A stretch of DNA of 64,000 bases from Podarcis raffonei. Taxonomy: Eukaryota > Chordata > Lepidosauria > Squamata > Lacertidae. The stretch is from assembly GCF_027172205.1 (NCBI RefSeq), contig NC_070611.1:59515979-59579978 (forward strand), given 5' to 3'. The position numbers and the translations under genes are program-made. Position 1 is the first letter of the stretch; the number at the start of each line of letters is the position of its first letter. The notes below the pieces were generated by a model. It was not told the origin of the DNA, made no database searches, and was given only the letters and a program-made list of their open reading frames with translations. Shown here piece after piece: positions 34,140-45,954 of this stretch.

Positions 34140-34325
34140 ACTCAGAGTCGCAAAGTGATTTCATGCTCTTTATTCAGCTCATAGTGGTGAGGAGGAATGA
34201 ATGAAAGTCCCCTCACATGATCTGCTTTATATACATTATTTACACAATGGGCTGCACATGACTGGCTAATTCCGGAATTCTACTGTAAGCCAATCAGGTT
34301 GTGGATTCACTTCTATCTGGAGCAT
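34140..34325 (-). mobile_element. LTR-like fragment facing the minus strand
   Basis: Read on the minus strand it shows a CCAAT element (at about 34290), TATATAAAGC (about 34230) and a polyadenylation signal in GAATAAAGAG (about 34170), in the order of an LTR U3-R-U5. It directly abuts the plus-strand gypsy integrase remnant, so it is a separate or rearranged piece. Ends uncertain. Confidence 0.55.
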
Positions 34326-35134
34326 GATTGGGTGCCTTCACAGCGCAGAACGCCATCCGCCACATCCGTTCGGCGCCGTTCCACCCTGCCACCAATGGCC
34401 AAGCAAAACGCATGGTGCGGACCACCAAGGACACCCTTCGCCGCATGGCCAAGGGGATTGGGAGTACCGCCTTGCCACATTCCTTCTAGCATAGCACAGC
34501 ACCCCCAGCTCAACGACTGGCCAGAGCCCCACTGAACTACTAATGGGTCGGCGCCTTGCAATCAGATTGGACCGCCTTCACCCCGCTAGAGCTCAGGATG
34601 AGGTAGTGGTGGGGGAAGGCAGGAGCCCCCGGACCTTCGAGGCCCAGGACCCAGTGTACGCAAAGAATTTTGGGGCAGGCCCAGCATGGGTACCTGCCAC
34701 AGTCACCAGGGTCATTGGCCCTGTGTCGTACGAGATGCTAACAGATGGTGGGCAATGCTGGCGCTGCCACTGCGACCAGATACGGCGACGATTACTGGGA
34801 GAAAACCGGGAGGAGGACAGGTCAGAGGAGTCCCAAGGGAACAGAGGGGCAGTGAGGCCCATAGAGCAGGAGGGGCCAGCAGGAGAGGCAGAATCAGTAA
34901 ATACAGAGAGGACCCGCGAGGCCGAAAGGACACCGGAACCAGAACCACGACTGAGCGAGCCGGTTGTGCCAGACCAAACAGCCCCATCACAGCCAGCATC
35001 CTTGGAACACGAGCCAGAACCTGGAGCCCGGACCAGGGAACACCCCAGGCCGCAACGCACACGTAGGCCGCCAGCATACCTTGAGGACTATGAATGCAAC
35101 CTCCCGGGCAGGACTGGAACTTAGAGGGGAGGGG
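34326..35134 (+). mobile_element. Ty3/gypsy retrotransposon fossil, integrase C-terminal part
   Basis: Contains the end of a Ty3/gypsy integrase core (HPATNGQA-type motif) and the downstream GPY/F-like region (VPATVTRVIGPVSYEMLTDG), then a Glu/Pro/Arg-rich tail. A purine-rich tract (agaggggagggg) sits directly before the LTR-like start at 35135. The protease, reverse transcriptase and 5' parts are missing, so this is a broken remnant with several losses. Age moderate. Confidence 0.8.
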
Positions 35135-35308
35135 TGTTATGTAGTGAGTTGAATAGGATCCAAACTGCAGCAGTCTGATTGGTCCTAGAACAATAGGATC
35201 CAAAATGCAGCAGTCTGATTGGTCCTAGAACAATAGGATTCAGAATGCAGCAGTCTGATTCCTATTGTTCTAGGACCAATCAGACTGTATTCAACTCAGT
35301 ACATAACA
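35135..35308. mobile_element. LTR fragment in head-to-head palindromic form
   Basis: The LTR-like end TGTTATGTAGTGAGTTGAAT (35135-35154) recurs inverted at 35289-35308 with one mismatch. Between them a 40-bp unit with a CCAAT-type core is repeated (35155-35194, 35195-35234, partial 35235-35260), followed by its inverted copy. This is the 3' end of the gypsy fossil or of two copies meeting. Incomplete. Confidence 0.75.
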
Positions 35309-36152
35309 CAAGCATACAGTACTTGGTTGGAATGTCAAATTGTGATTACCAAAACCAAGCAAGCAATGAAATGAAAAAGGAACAGAGAATGCTAAGCTGG
35401 AAATTCTCAGATCTGGAGTCTTGCGGCTAAGCAAGATATATAATGCAATACATGCATTACAAAAGCTCTCCAGTAGTTTATTTATTTATTTTTAATGGCA
35501 AGTGCAGCTCCAGTATGTTGCTGATTTTTAAAGCATTAATAACTGCTGCAATAAAATGAATAGAAAGTTGAGGTAGTTTTAATCTGTTTTAGTATTTTAA
35601 GTTCTGTATGTTTTAAAGTATGGTTGTGATTTTTTTCTTGATTTTCTTGTTTTATCTTTTGTTTTTTAAAAGATATTTATTGAGTTTTTCCACCTTTATA
35701 CATTAAAAATTCAAAAAGAAAAAAACAAAAAAGTTAAAAACACATAAGGTTTACAATCCTTATTTTCAATAACATATTTCCCTGACTTCCCCACACCTCC
35801 CCTTCTTATATTCCAATTCAAATTGTTAATTCAACAAGTTATTGTCCCCAATTTTTGACCTTTTTATATTTAATTCATTTTTAAAAAAACAAAACCAATT
35901 TTAACTTATAAACATCAATATTTAAACATCAGTGCTCATTCTTAAAACTTTTTTCTAAAGTCGACCCAACTTCCCTTCCACGAATTCCCCAAATTTCATA
36001 CTAATAACAAAACAAAATTAAAAAAAACCAGATTATTATTCTGCACCCTTTGGATTCCCAAACCCCACCCCACCCTTTCCCAGTTTCAATCCCCAACAAA
36101 TGTCCATCAGTCTTAGTTTACTATCAGCCTGGAGACCTCACGTCCGAGGCTC

Positions 36153-36743
36153 TTAATTCTCTCTCTGCCGGTTTTTTTGGTAGTCCTTAATATTAAACAC
36201 CAGATCTCGGAGAAGCTCTATCCTGATAGGGTCCATATTTCTTCCAGCCAGACCTCCATACTTAAAAGTGGAGCCTGAATCTTGTTTCTTACTCCTTTTA
36301 AGTCCAAATGTCCCAAAAGCTCCAACTTTCACCTTAATCAAATTTGTAATCCGTAGGTCTTCAGATCTCCACATAAGGAGATCTCTCCATTCTTCAATCT
36401 CCAATTCAGACCAGATTTTCATCATCAAGTTCTTATTTTCCTTTATAGCCATCATGTCAGGCCTCTGGCTCTCCTTTGTCATCTGCAACATTACATCTCC
36501 TCCTTCCTTTTCCTCAGAAACAACGTGTATCTCTTTCTCCACACTCTCAAAGCTCTCAAATTTCTCCTCTTGTCCAGCTGCATGAACTTCCTGGATCAAG
36601 TCCTTATCAAATTCAATGAATTTGTTTACTGTTAAGTCCAGAGTTGCAACATTTGTAGCCAAAACATCAATTTGGCCTTGTAACTTTCCCAAGAGAAGAA
36701 ACACTCTGTCCAATTTAGCTTGAATTTTTCCTCCTTCAGCCAT
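36153..36743 (-). CDS. ORF1-like coiled-coil protein of the single-ORF retroposon
   Basis: Uninterrupted 196-residue frame starting MAEGGKIQAK. The first 55 residues have heptad-like hydrophobic spacing (LDRVFLLLGKLQGQIDVLAT and on to LDLTVNKFIEF), which suggests a coiled coil. The middle is acidic (FESFESVEKEIHVVSEEKEG). The C-terminal part is mixed and basic, ending NIKDYQKNRQREN. I see no clear RRM or zinc knuckle. By position it would be an L1 ORF1-type chaperone, but shorter than the usual 300 or more residues. It is a transposon protein, not a host gene. Confidence 0.55.
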   Translation of the reverse strand: MAEGGKIQAKLDRVFLLLGKLQGQIDVLATNVATLDLTVNKFIEFDKDLIQEVHAAGQEEKFESFESVEKEIHVVSEEKEGGDVMLQMTKESQRPDMMAIKENKNLMMKIWSELEIEEWRDLLMWRSEDLRITNLIKVKVGAFGTFGLKRSKKQDSGSTFKYGGLAGRNMDPIRIELLRDLVFNIKDYQKNRQREN

Positions 36744-37514
36744 TCTTGTAATGTCCCAAAATCCCCTCTAGAGGGATTTTGGTTACTTTATGTTCCTTCC
36801 AGTTCAAATCCAATAATCAAGTTAGTTTGTATCAGTTCTTCCTTGTTTTCAACAAAATATAACCAAATTGTAGCAAATATATCCAGCAGAGATAGCAAAA
36901 ACAAAGTTCTCTTTTTCCTTCTTGACAGCTAATTTGACAGCTGTCGAACTCTTCTATATCTCCTCAACAGGCTCTCTCACTCCCGGGTCTGGGGGGGGGC
37001 GGCACTTCAGCTCTCAAAATTAGCTCTTATCCTCCAGTGAAATTACTTATACTGCCAAATCGTGAAATTAATGTCTTTTACCCAATAAAGAAGAAAAAAT
37101 TCTCTCGACCTTAGTTAGCTAGTCCTTGCTTTAGATTATTTATAAGACGGGGAGACAGACTTCCTGTTTGCGCCTTCCCCGATCGTGCCTAATTAAAAAA
37201 AAAGATTTTTTCCTTTACAAATCCAATTTCCGTATTACTCACGGGTTGTTGCTTTTAGAGCCCAATTGTTCACAAGAAGAAGTCAGCGCTCTCCAACCAT
37301 GGCATGCGGCTTCTCTCCGCAGGAGAAGCAGTCGACTCTCAGCACCGCGCCGCTCACCCCGTCCCCCGTTCCGAAGCCTTTAAAAAGGCTCCTTCGCGGG
37401 TCGGGGGGCGCAAATGGTGCCCGCCGAGTCACCAGGTTCACAGGCTTCAGCGCCTGTGATTTCTGAAGGTCCCCGCGTCGCCGCAGCGGCAAGACCCGGA
37501 TCCTGCGGAGCCGA

Positions 37515-37541
37515 TTCCCTCCGGAGCTCGGAGGGAATCTG
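37515..37541. repeat. Short perfect inverted repeat in the 5' region of the single-ORF element
   Basis: Arms of 11 bases (GATTCCCTCCG and its complement) separated by gagct, near the 5' end of the element on the minus strand. Confidence 0.7.
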
Positions 37542-37588
37542 CCATTAGCCGATGGCGCTAACCCGGAAGTTATTGTTTTATCTTTTGT

Positions 37589-37662
37589 AAACCACTTTTG
37601 AGGGGGAGGTGTTTTTACAATCAAGCAGCGTATACATTTTTATGAAATAAATAAAATAAAGG
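37589..37662 (+). mobile_element. CR1-like 3' end interrupted by the single-ORF element
   Basis: gtaaaccacttttgaggggg, gcagcgtatacatttttatg and aaataaataaaataaa form a CR1-like tail. Its left part continues before 35663 (gttctgtatgttttaaagta), so the 1.9 kb element split it. Confidence 0.6.
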
Positions 37663-39099
37663 GGAAATGAATTGGGACATAGCATTACAGGAAGATGGGT
37701 ATAACTCCACATTCCTGCTAGAGCCATTTCCCCAGTGAAAAAATCTCCAACTGCTATTTGCTCTATGGGACAAAGCATACAAATCTAATGCAAATACCTG
37801 TATTGTTTGTTTTGTGCTACAGGGCAAACAGCAGCTTTGGGAAAGCAATTTTAATTGGGAAATGGTGCAGAGGCAGCAAAGGTTTGCACCTTCGCCAGCG
37901 TCCCAATCCAAGTCCCCTCCTTGCACCTGCTACTAAGGCTCTTTTGAAAACGTAGGCAGTCCTATTCACTGAGCTCCAGCACCGTGTTTACTTTCATCTT
38001 TGGTTTCTTCATAAGGGCTGGAAAAGACCTCTGCCCAGCAGCACAGGCAGTTGCTGGCAGTCAAAAGAGACAATACTGGAGGGGAAATGGTTTTACTAAG
38101 ATTAAGGTATTTTCATGGATCTTGATGAAGTGATTTCAATTTTGCATATATGTTTAGTATGAATTAAATGAAGGAAGCTGCAGCCTACTGCAGCTCATAC
38201 CACCATACGTGCTGGGTTTCAGGGTTCTATGGCAAAGATGGGCAGAAATCAGATTGTTATTCTAATAGATCACAGGGCACTCTGCAATAGTTGGTGGCTT
38301 CCAGTGGTTTGAACAATGACACAAAGCCCACCCTATTAGAATTATTAGAGTCCCTGTAATAACACAGATAGATAGACAATATAGATGATAGATAGATATG
38401 CAGCTCCTCCCAGTGTTTGGGTAATGGGATACAGTTGATCAGTTCCAACAACCTTGTAAACAAGGCTCCAAAAGTTAGCAGCCTGCAAAAAATAAAAAAT
38501 GCTAACCTGCTGGGGCTGGCAGAAGAGGGACAGAGAGTTCTATCCCTCCTGCAGCAGTCTGTGGCATTTTGTTGCTGGGCACAGAGGAGGTGGCGTTTTT
38601 TCTTTGGCAGACTACAGGGTTCTATGATAGGCTCAGAGTAGGAAGAGAATTCTACATCCCTCTTTAACTCGCCTACTTCTTCACCTGCATGGAATTGCCT
38701 ACAGCTACCAGGCTAGCGTTTAAATGCAAGGTGTTCTACCACTCCAGCTACTATTTGCACCTGGTTCAGGTCTGTAGATCTTGGAATTCCTAGTTTAAAA
38801 AGAAAGGAGAACCTGAAAGCCTGAAGTCTGCCTACACCTGCTCTATGGGATGACTTCCTGCATTTCTAGTTTGTATTTTTATTTGTTTTTAAGTAGAGTG
38901 TTGCCCACTCCAAGACCAGAAAACAGAGTGCGTTCAATTTAAATAAACAGTTAAGAAAACTGTGTGCTTATAGTAGTTAAAGTATCAGATCAGCAGTGTG
39001 GAGAGACCCAGTCTTCCCACAGCCATATAGCTAGACTAACCTAACTAGTTAAAGTCACTATCTTTCAGCCTAATCTACCTCAGAAAAGGCAACAAAAAT

Positions 39100-39440
39100 G
39101 ATCAAGGGGATGGAGCAGCATTTGTTAGTTTAGAGACTCTGTGAGTAAGAGGCGGCATCATAAGAAGTTTATGAAATGATGCACAGAATGGAGAAAGAGG
39201 CTTTCCTGCCTCTCTCCTAACACAGGAACTTGTGGGCATCCCCTGAAGCTGAATGTTGGGAGATTTGGGGCAGATAAAAGAAAGTACTTCTTCATGCAGT
39301 GCATAGCTGAACTATGGAACTCACTGCCACAGGAGGCAGTGATGGCTTTAAAAGAGAATTAGATAAATTGATGAATGAGTGATTTTTGGAACTCAGTTGG
39401 AAAGATGATGTGTAAATGCAGTCCCATGCCATTGGAAATA
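39100..39440 (+). mobile_element. CR1 LINE 3' coding fragment
   Basis: Translates with RKYFFMQCIAELWNSLPQEA (WNSLP motif of the CR1 ORF2 end) at about 39278-39340, then atttttggaactcag. The host region shows no gene. Confidence 0.7.
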
Positions 39441-40872
39441 AACCTTATATCACATCATAGTCTCAAGTGACCTTCATTCCAAGGAAAGCAAACCCACTGG
39501 AATTCCCGAACTCTCTTCCTCCTGCATACCGAAGACCGACATGAAACACAGGGAGGGATGGCAGACTACAGATTCCATCAGCGCTAGAGTCGCTGATAGT
39601 TATAGCTGCCTATGACAAAGTGAAAGCTGGTGGAAGCTGCACTCTCACCTTATGGGAAAAGAGTGGAAAATCGCAATGACTACTTTTTATTAGGTACATT
39701 TGGAGACCAAATTGCGGGTGTCTTGATGGCTTGGGTACTGGTGCAGAAATAAATTGGGTTCCCCATTGTTTTCCCTGGGGGAAAAAAAGATAAATTGATG
39801 AATGATGAGGTTATATACTATCCATACTCGATATGTTCTACCTCCACTGTCAGAGACAATCTGCTTCTGAATGCCAGTTGCTGGGTATCACACGTGGGCA
39901 GAGTGCTGTTGCACTTATGTCCTGCTTGCTTCCCCCCGGACATCAATTCTGCCCTTTAAATCCCAGTAATGTCCTAAAAAATCTGGAACATCTGGCAGCC
40001 CCATGCTGGACTAGATGTTATTCTGCATTTCTGAACTGCTCCAGCTACTATATAATGAATTTAGTTTCAGTGGCAGGTGTAAAGCTGCTACCAACGAGGA
40101 TTTTGGAATGTCAAAGAGTTGGATAAGTTGCTATTCTGGCAGCCTTTTGAACAGAATCATTGCCCTTGATCCAAACCTATTTAGAAATCCAGCAGCAAAT
40201 TATATTATAGTTCCATGAAAACAGTCTCCAATTGGGAATGGATAACAGAAAGATATGAGTGAAATTTATATCTAGAGAAGTTCATGAACTCTGAGAATTA
40301 GAGCACTGTCATGTAAAGCTTACTTATTTATAAGATTTCTTACCCACACATCACCATAAGGTCCCCAGAGTGTACAATTCTTAGACACATGATTGAGAAG
40401 CTAGGCAGTAATTTTTAATGTCTCTCCCTGACAAGAATGGAACACCTGCAGGAAACTCTCAACTCCAACCCAATACAACTGCCATCTAGTGGAAAAAACA
40501 TACAGTGGAACTATCCGCACATTACCCTTTCGTTAAGAAAAGAATTACATATATCAGCACTATTGAAATATGTGTTTTCAGTCATACATCTCTAAATCTC
40601 AAAGGCTTCCAAATAACTCAAGCAATGCAAGTGATAATCTGACTAGTAAAATAACTGGCAGAATCTTAGTAACTGAGCTTAGTTTTTCAGGTACCACTTG
40701 GTGATGGTACTTTCTCAGGAATAGGAAAATGATGTAATCATTTCTGTTAAGTATTCCAGATTTTACCTGTGCAAAATATTATCTCTGTTTCATTTTTCCC
40801 TTGTGCTAAAAGCTGGAATTTACCAGTCCTATTTCCACCAAATTTGATATTCTCTCTCTCTCCCCCCCCCCC

Positions 40873-41036
40873 ATAGCTGTCAATTTTCAGATTTGAAAAT
40901 AAGGGATCAGCAGTCTCACCTGTCCTGGGGACAGTCTATGGGATATCTAACAATCCGGGATAGCAGTGGGAAGCAGCGGGAAATGGCGCTGGAATAAGGG
41001 AATTTCCCGCAAAAAAAGGGAAGGTTGACAGCTGTG
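40873..41036. mobile_element. MITE with AGCTGTCAA termini
   Basis: Starts catagctgtcaattttcag and ends gggaaggttgacagctgtg, an imperfect terminal inverted repeat; the interior carries gggaatttcccgc and repeats of aaataaggga. Superfamily not assigned. Confidence 0.6.
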
Positions 41037-41814
41037 CTCTCTCCTGGCTCTAAATGCGGTAGTTCTCACTGAATTGCCAGTTACAGAAATCCTACTTTAG
41101 TTTAGTTTGATAATTGGAAAGGTACTTATTCCAGGTCAGGTCATTCTGAAATAAGATTCATTTCTAAGTTTTCTCCTTAATATAGCACTCTCCTGGCTAT
41201 TAGTGATGTTGGCCTGTAGCTTAAAAGAGCAATATGTGAGTCGTTCTATCTCAAGATTTTATTTGCAGTCCTTACTGCCCTCTTTGCCTCTCTGCTTGTT
41301 TGAAGGAAAAAATGGACTAGTGGTGATGTGGCAGAAATTCAGCTGCCTTAAATTGAGCTGTATTGTCTATTACATAGTTTGTGATACAACCGTTCATTAT
41401 TAGGCCTTCTAATTCACTCAGTGGTTAGTAAAGCACTTTCTGGTCATCTCTGGTATTTTGTAAGCTTCAAATTCTGGATCTCCATGAGTAACAATTTGGA
41501 TTTGATGAAATGTATTTTCTGTACTCTACCTAATCCATATCTGTTTGCATTTTCTGCTAACCACTGGGGGGCCTGTTGGCACTGTAAAATTGTAATATAT
41601 ATCTTTGTAAAGGCAGCCTCCTTAACTGCTCCCCCAAACCAGGATGCAGTGGATTTCAGTAGCAGGTCTAGTGGTTGTACTTCTGTTGAGGTGTCTTGCA
41701 AATATCTACCTAGATAAATGATAGAATAGACTTTATCCACACAGGTATATCTATCCTGCAGACCAATATTGGTTTGATTCCTCATTAATTATAAAAATAA
41801 TCAAAGAAATTATA

Positions 41815-41940
41815 GTTTGCTGAGGTGCTGAGAATACTGGGTTAGCTTTCTCTCACAGAACTATAATTCCCAGAGTATCCAGTGTGTGTTGGAAGGAATA
41901 ACAGTGAAATCTACTGAAATTTATGGTGTAGATATGCCCT
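41815..41940. mobile_element. Palindromic MITE remnant
   Basis: tttgctgaggtgctgagaat and cagaactataattcccagag resemble the AGAATCCTGGGAA family, with a degraded left end. Confidence 0.45.
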
Positions 41941-42448
41941 TCGTTTATGTAGCACATGGTAAGGATTACATTATTACCAAGTAGATTTTGGAGAACAGAT
42001 GGCCAGCCTGATCCTCAAAATACTTTGCAGCGTCCAGCCTCATTGAAACAAATGGTGCTTGCACCCAGCAGAGCACTCAAACCAATATCGTTAAAATGAC
42101 ACATTCAACGCCTCATCTGCGCAAAGCAGAAAAGGCTTAGCCCACATAAACTTGACACTTCCCTGTCAGTCAGCCAAATGATGACCTCGTATGCATATAG
42201 GCTCCTAGTCTCCAAAGGGAGCAATTAATGCAAGGCACAAGGTTCTCCAGATGTGACGGAATTGTTTGTTCCCATGGGCTGTAGCATCACAACATTCTAC
42301 TGCTTTTACATGCCTAAATATGAATTAAAGTAGCCTCCAAGCCAAAATAAAAAGAGGATCGCTTTTAGTTTTGCAGAAGGATATTTTGTCCAATCTAGTA
42401 CATAACAGACACTGCCATATTAACAGATACATGCTATGTACTCATGCA

Positions 42449-42530
42449 GCCTGATCCTATGTGTGTTTACTCAGAAGCCTATGCCACTAATTTCAGTGTG
42501 GCTTACTCTCAAGTAAGAATTGCAACCTTA
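42449..42530. repeat. Short palindromic interspersed repeat (clear copy)
   Basis: gatcctatgtgtgtttactcagaag with the inverted partner ggcttactctcaagtaagaattgca. A frequent short repeat in reptile and bird DNA; class not known to me. Other copies: about 5585-5640, 9378-9470, 11318-11375, 13325-13368, 17543-17600, 19441-19520, 21853-21915, 50757-50820, 53624-53706, 61448-61505. Confidence 0.65.
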
Positions 42531-43251
42531 GTTATTTTCAGTCCTATATTAACAAACATGAGGGTACTTTAATCTGTTTACCTTTTGTCTTCTTCTTTCC
42601 CCAATAGCAGGTGTTAACAGAGCTTAATGTATACACGCTTAATGTATGGCCGCAACACTGTTGTGCAATTTGCTCCCTAGAGAAGCCCACTTGACCACTT
42701 CTTTGCTGACCTTTAACTTGAGTTTTTAAAACAGGCTTTTAAATTTCATCCTATTTCTGACTCCATTTTGTGGCTGTATGCTCTCTTGTATTACGGTATT
42801 AATTTATGTTAAATTGCATTTTGAAATCATATTTATTTTTTATTTTAAAAAATTACAAAAGCACAAGTATATACAATGTGTAACAAAAATTCCCATCTCT
42901 TCCCTCTCTCCAAAATATTCCATGTGCATATATTTAGCTCCAAAAAAAAAAGGTAAGTAATAGTGAAGTTCATGTGCTGAATTTTGGATAGTTGATTGTT
43001 GAGCATTGTTGTCTATTCTTATCTTAACATTTATTTCGAGAGAGAGACCTGAATTGCTGGTGCTTTGATAATTGTACTCTCTCTTCTAATGTACTGAACT
43101 AACAATATACCAAGTTTCCTCAAAATCATCTTTAGTTCTTATGGTAAGTTGCATTTTAACTGTTGCTGTAAGGGCCGTTTCAGTTGAAAGTTTAGGATGT
43201 AAGTGTGTTGCACAAGCAGTGAGAGCCAGTATAGTGTGCTGATTAAAAGTA

Positions 43252-43420
43252 CCGTATTTTTCGCTCTATAACACGCACCCGACCATAACACGCACATAGT
43301 TTTTAGAGGAGGAAAATCTGTAGGCATGCCACCCGTAGGCATTCCCTCCATAACACGCACAGACATTTCCCCTTACTTTTTAGGAGGAAAAAAGTGAGTG
43401 TTATGGTGCAAAAAATACGG
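43252..43420. mobile_element. TA-flanked MITE, short copy of the same family
   Basis: 169 bp with the same termini (ccgtatttttcgctctata / gcaaaaaatacgg) and TA flanks, but without the GC-rich cargo of the 6640 copy. The interior holds internal repeats of cataacacgcac. It interrupts a SINE-like fragment (gagccagtatagtgtgctg) just to its left. Confidence 0.87.
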
Positions 43421-45128
43421 TACTTACACTAGTGAGAACAGGACAACCCCTGCTCTACCACAGAGCTTACTGTCATGGTCTATTGGAGAAAGCATGAATA
43501 GTGCCAGGACAGTTGTTAGAAGGTTGTCCATGGGACCCAATGCCTCCATCTTTTGCACCAGGTCCTGGATCGTCTCCCCCCTTTTTAATCCTCAATTATT
43601 TGAAAGCTTTGCTTAAATGGGAAAACACAGTGCCAGTGAGACACCCTCCCACCTCCTTAATTTGCTTTTGGCCCTCACTTAAAACATTGTTATGTAGGCA
43701 AGTGTGTCCAGACATGTAGAAGTTACTTGTGTTTTCTCTCTTTTTAGCTACTGCTGATTTGAATGTTTTTATTTAACTGCTTTTTATCGAGAATTTTAAT
43801 CCTATCCTTTATTTTTATAAACCTCTTAAGAGCAATCCCATGGTATATAAATTTTGCTAAATAAATAATATTGTCAATACCTAGCAATGCCCTTGCACAT
43901 TGCCTTGAGTTCATGGGGGGCGGAGAACAGGACAAAATTTTAATAAAATACTGATGATTGATAATACATTGACTTTTCCACCAATATAAGTTGGAGAAAA
44001 GCCTATCATAACCACCCCCCTACTGGGCAGGAACTCATCAGACTTAAACATAGGGAACAGCTTTAGCCTATCCATTCCAAAGATTCTCTCCACTCCCTGC
44101 CCCCCCCCCCATAGTGGTTATTCCCTGAGCCCAGCTGATGAAAGACACAGATGTGCTTACAGAGAAGCAGCTCTTGCTGCCTCCCTTGTTCCCCAGAGCC
44201 CTTCTCAGCCAGCTTGATATCTAAGTGGAAAGGAAGAAAATAGGCTGTCAAGTGAGGTTGCCACCCAAATGATTTTCTGAATTGATTAGCTCCTCTCTCT
44301 TTTTGCAACCCCCGCCCCAATCACAGATCCTGAGGCTTGCAAGCAGAGATCCTTGCAGATCTTACAGGCTAAGTAATGACATGGGGTAAGAGAACTCTAG
44401 GGAAAACCTAGATGGAACCTTATAGAAAACGAGACAAAGGAAAAGGCAAAGCAGGGAGGGGGAACAACCCAAAAGGGGCACTAAATAACTGCCAGAAAGG
44501 AGCACAGATTGTAACAGTCGGAGACCACCTTGGGGCTGCAGCTGGTTTTGTCTCTCTGACTTAAAGGAGAGGCAAGGCAAGCATGCTGGGAAAAGACTGT
44601 AGACTGAAGAGTTAATTAATAAGGGATGGACAAGCAGGCAGAGAAAAGGGAGGCTTAAATCCTCAACTTTTCTGTGGACCAAGCATCCGAATAAAAGATA
44701 TGCTAAGCAGGAGCCTGCTACTGAAGCTAGTTATGGTCAGCAGTTATTGTGCTATGGCTTGTGCACAGAGCTGATGCAAAATGCTATTTGGAATGGGAAA
44801 AAGAAAACCAGCAAATACCAGGTATTGAAAGACCCAACTTTCAGAAGACCAGCTTGCATAATATTGCCAGGTCCCTTTGGGCCATAAAATGAAAGCTCTG
44901 TAGTGTTTTCTAATTACTACTACTATGAGCATGTGTGTACAGATTTCATTACAGAAATTGCAACTGTTTGGCCAATTTGAGTTTCTACAAGTTTCACACA
45001 CTGCCCAACATATCACTCTTCTATGTTCATAGGCAGTATGCTACGGAATACCAGTTGCAACGAGTTGGGTTGTGTTTAGAGAGCACTGCTGCCTTATGTC
45101 CTGCTTGTGGGCTTCCCAAAGGCATCTA

Positions 45129-45370
45129 CCGTGGTAACTAAAGTTACGTACTTAATTCGTTCCGAAGGTCTGTACTTAACCTGAAACTGTTCTTAACCTG
45201 AAGCACCACTTTAGCTAATGGGGCCTCCTGCTGCTGTTGTGCCGCCGGAGCATGATTTCTGTTCTCATCCTGAAGCAAAGTTCTTAACCTGAAACAATAT
45301 TTCTGGGTTAGCGGAGTCTGTAACCTGAAGTGTATGTAACCTGAAGCATATGTAACCTGAGGTACCACTG
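45129..45370 (+). mobile_element. Mariner/Tigger-like MITE with decayed left end
   Basis: Same family; the left terminal repeat has several changes (ccgtggtaactaaagtta), while the right end GAGGTACCACTG is intact. TA flanks on both sides. Confidence 0.85.
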
Positions 45371-45954
45371 TAGTAGGTCACGTAGGAAACAGGATGTTGG
45401 ATTAGATGGGTCCTTGTTCCAACCTGCCAGGGTTCAACTGATGGTAGGCAGTGCACAGAGTATCTTTTCTAAATAGCCTGTGAAATTGGAGTCTAAGAGT
45501 AGGTGGATTCTTCTTCAACATCCAATGGACCCATATGGTACTTGCATGTTTGTCCCTGAGAAGCAAATAATAGCTTCAGGGGTGGGGGATTTAGAGAAGA
45601 AAAACAGCATTTGAAAAAGGGTTAATCACTTCCCCCTCAGCCTCATGACCCCAACCCGATTTGCTCCCTGGTCTCTGCGGCTGCTTTTAAGCTTTTAGAA
45701 AAGTGCAGGAGATCTGATTATGGATCTCCTGCCATCTCATCTAGTTGTCCTCTTAATGATTGCTTGTATGAGTTTTACTTGATTTTTAAAAATGTAAGTC
45801 TGAATAAAATTTGCACCTGTGTTTTGTTTTAAGATGCAAATATGTATTGCTGCAGGGGTTAGCATATAAAAGTCGTTTACCCTCCTGTGTTTCAGTAAGA
45901 TAGCTCTGAGGAATCTGAAGCCCTCCATTATTCCCAGCCAGCAAGGCCAGTGGT

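Larger units (their letters stand above)
35663..37572 (-). mobile_element. LINE-like (HAL1-like) element with a single ORF and intact target duplication
   Basis: The element is bounded by a perfect 16-bp direct repeat, TTGTTTTATCTTTTGT (35647-35662 and 37573-37588). On the minus strand it has a GC- and CpG-rich 5' region (about 37570-36750), one open frame of 196 codons (36743-36153), an AT-rich 3' part, AATAAA near the end and a very short A tail. No endonuclease or reverse transcriptase is seen, so it must move in trans. This resembles HAL1-type half-LINEs carrying only ORF1, but homology to L1 ORF1 is inferred from layout and a coiled coil, not shown. It has landed in a CR1-like 3' end. 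Confidence 0.7.
37663..45128. other. Intergenic DNA without a recognised gene
   Basis: It holds the CR1 fragment at 39100, MITEs at 40873, 41815 and 43252, a GATA-type repeat (about 38365-38397) and a possible L1 tail at 42830-42960. The rest is unassigned and AT-rich. Confidence 0.5.

Noticed and set aside
35155-35280. CRISPR-like array from regular 40-bp repeats
   Set aside because: The units are directly adjacent without spacers, belong to an LTR fragment, and the DNA is from a vertebrate.
43139-43366. Open frame of 75 codons
   Set aside because: It overlaps the MITE at 43252-43420 and has no recognisable product.
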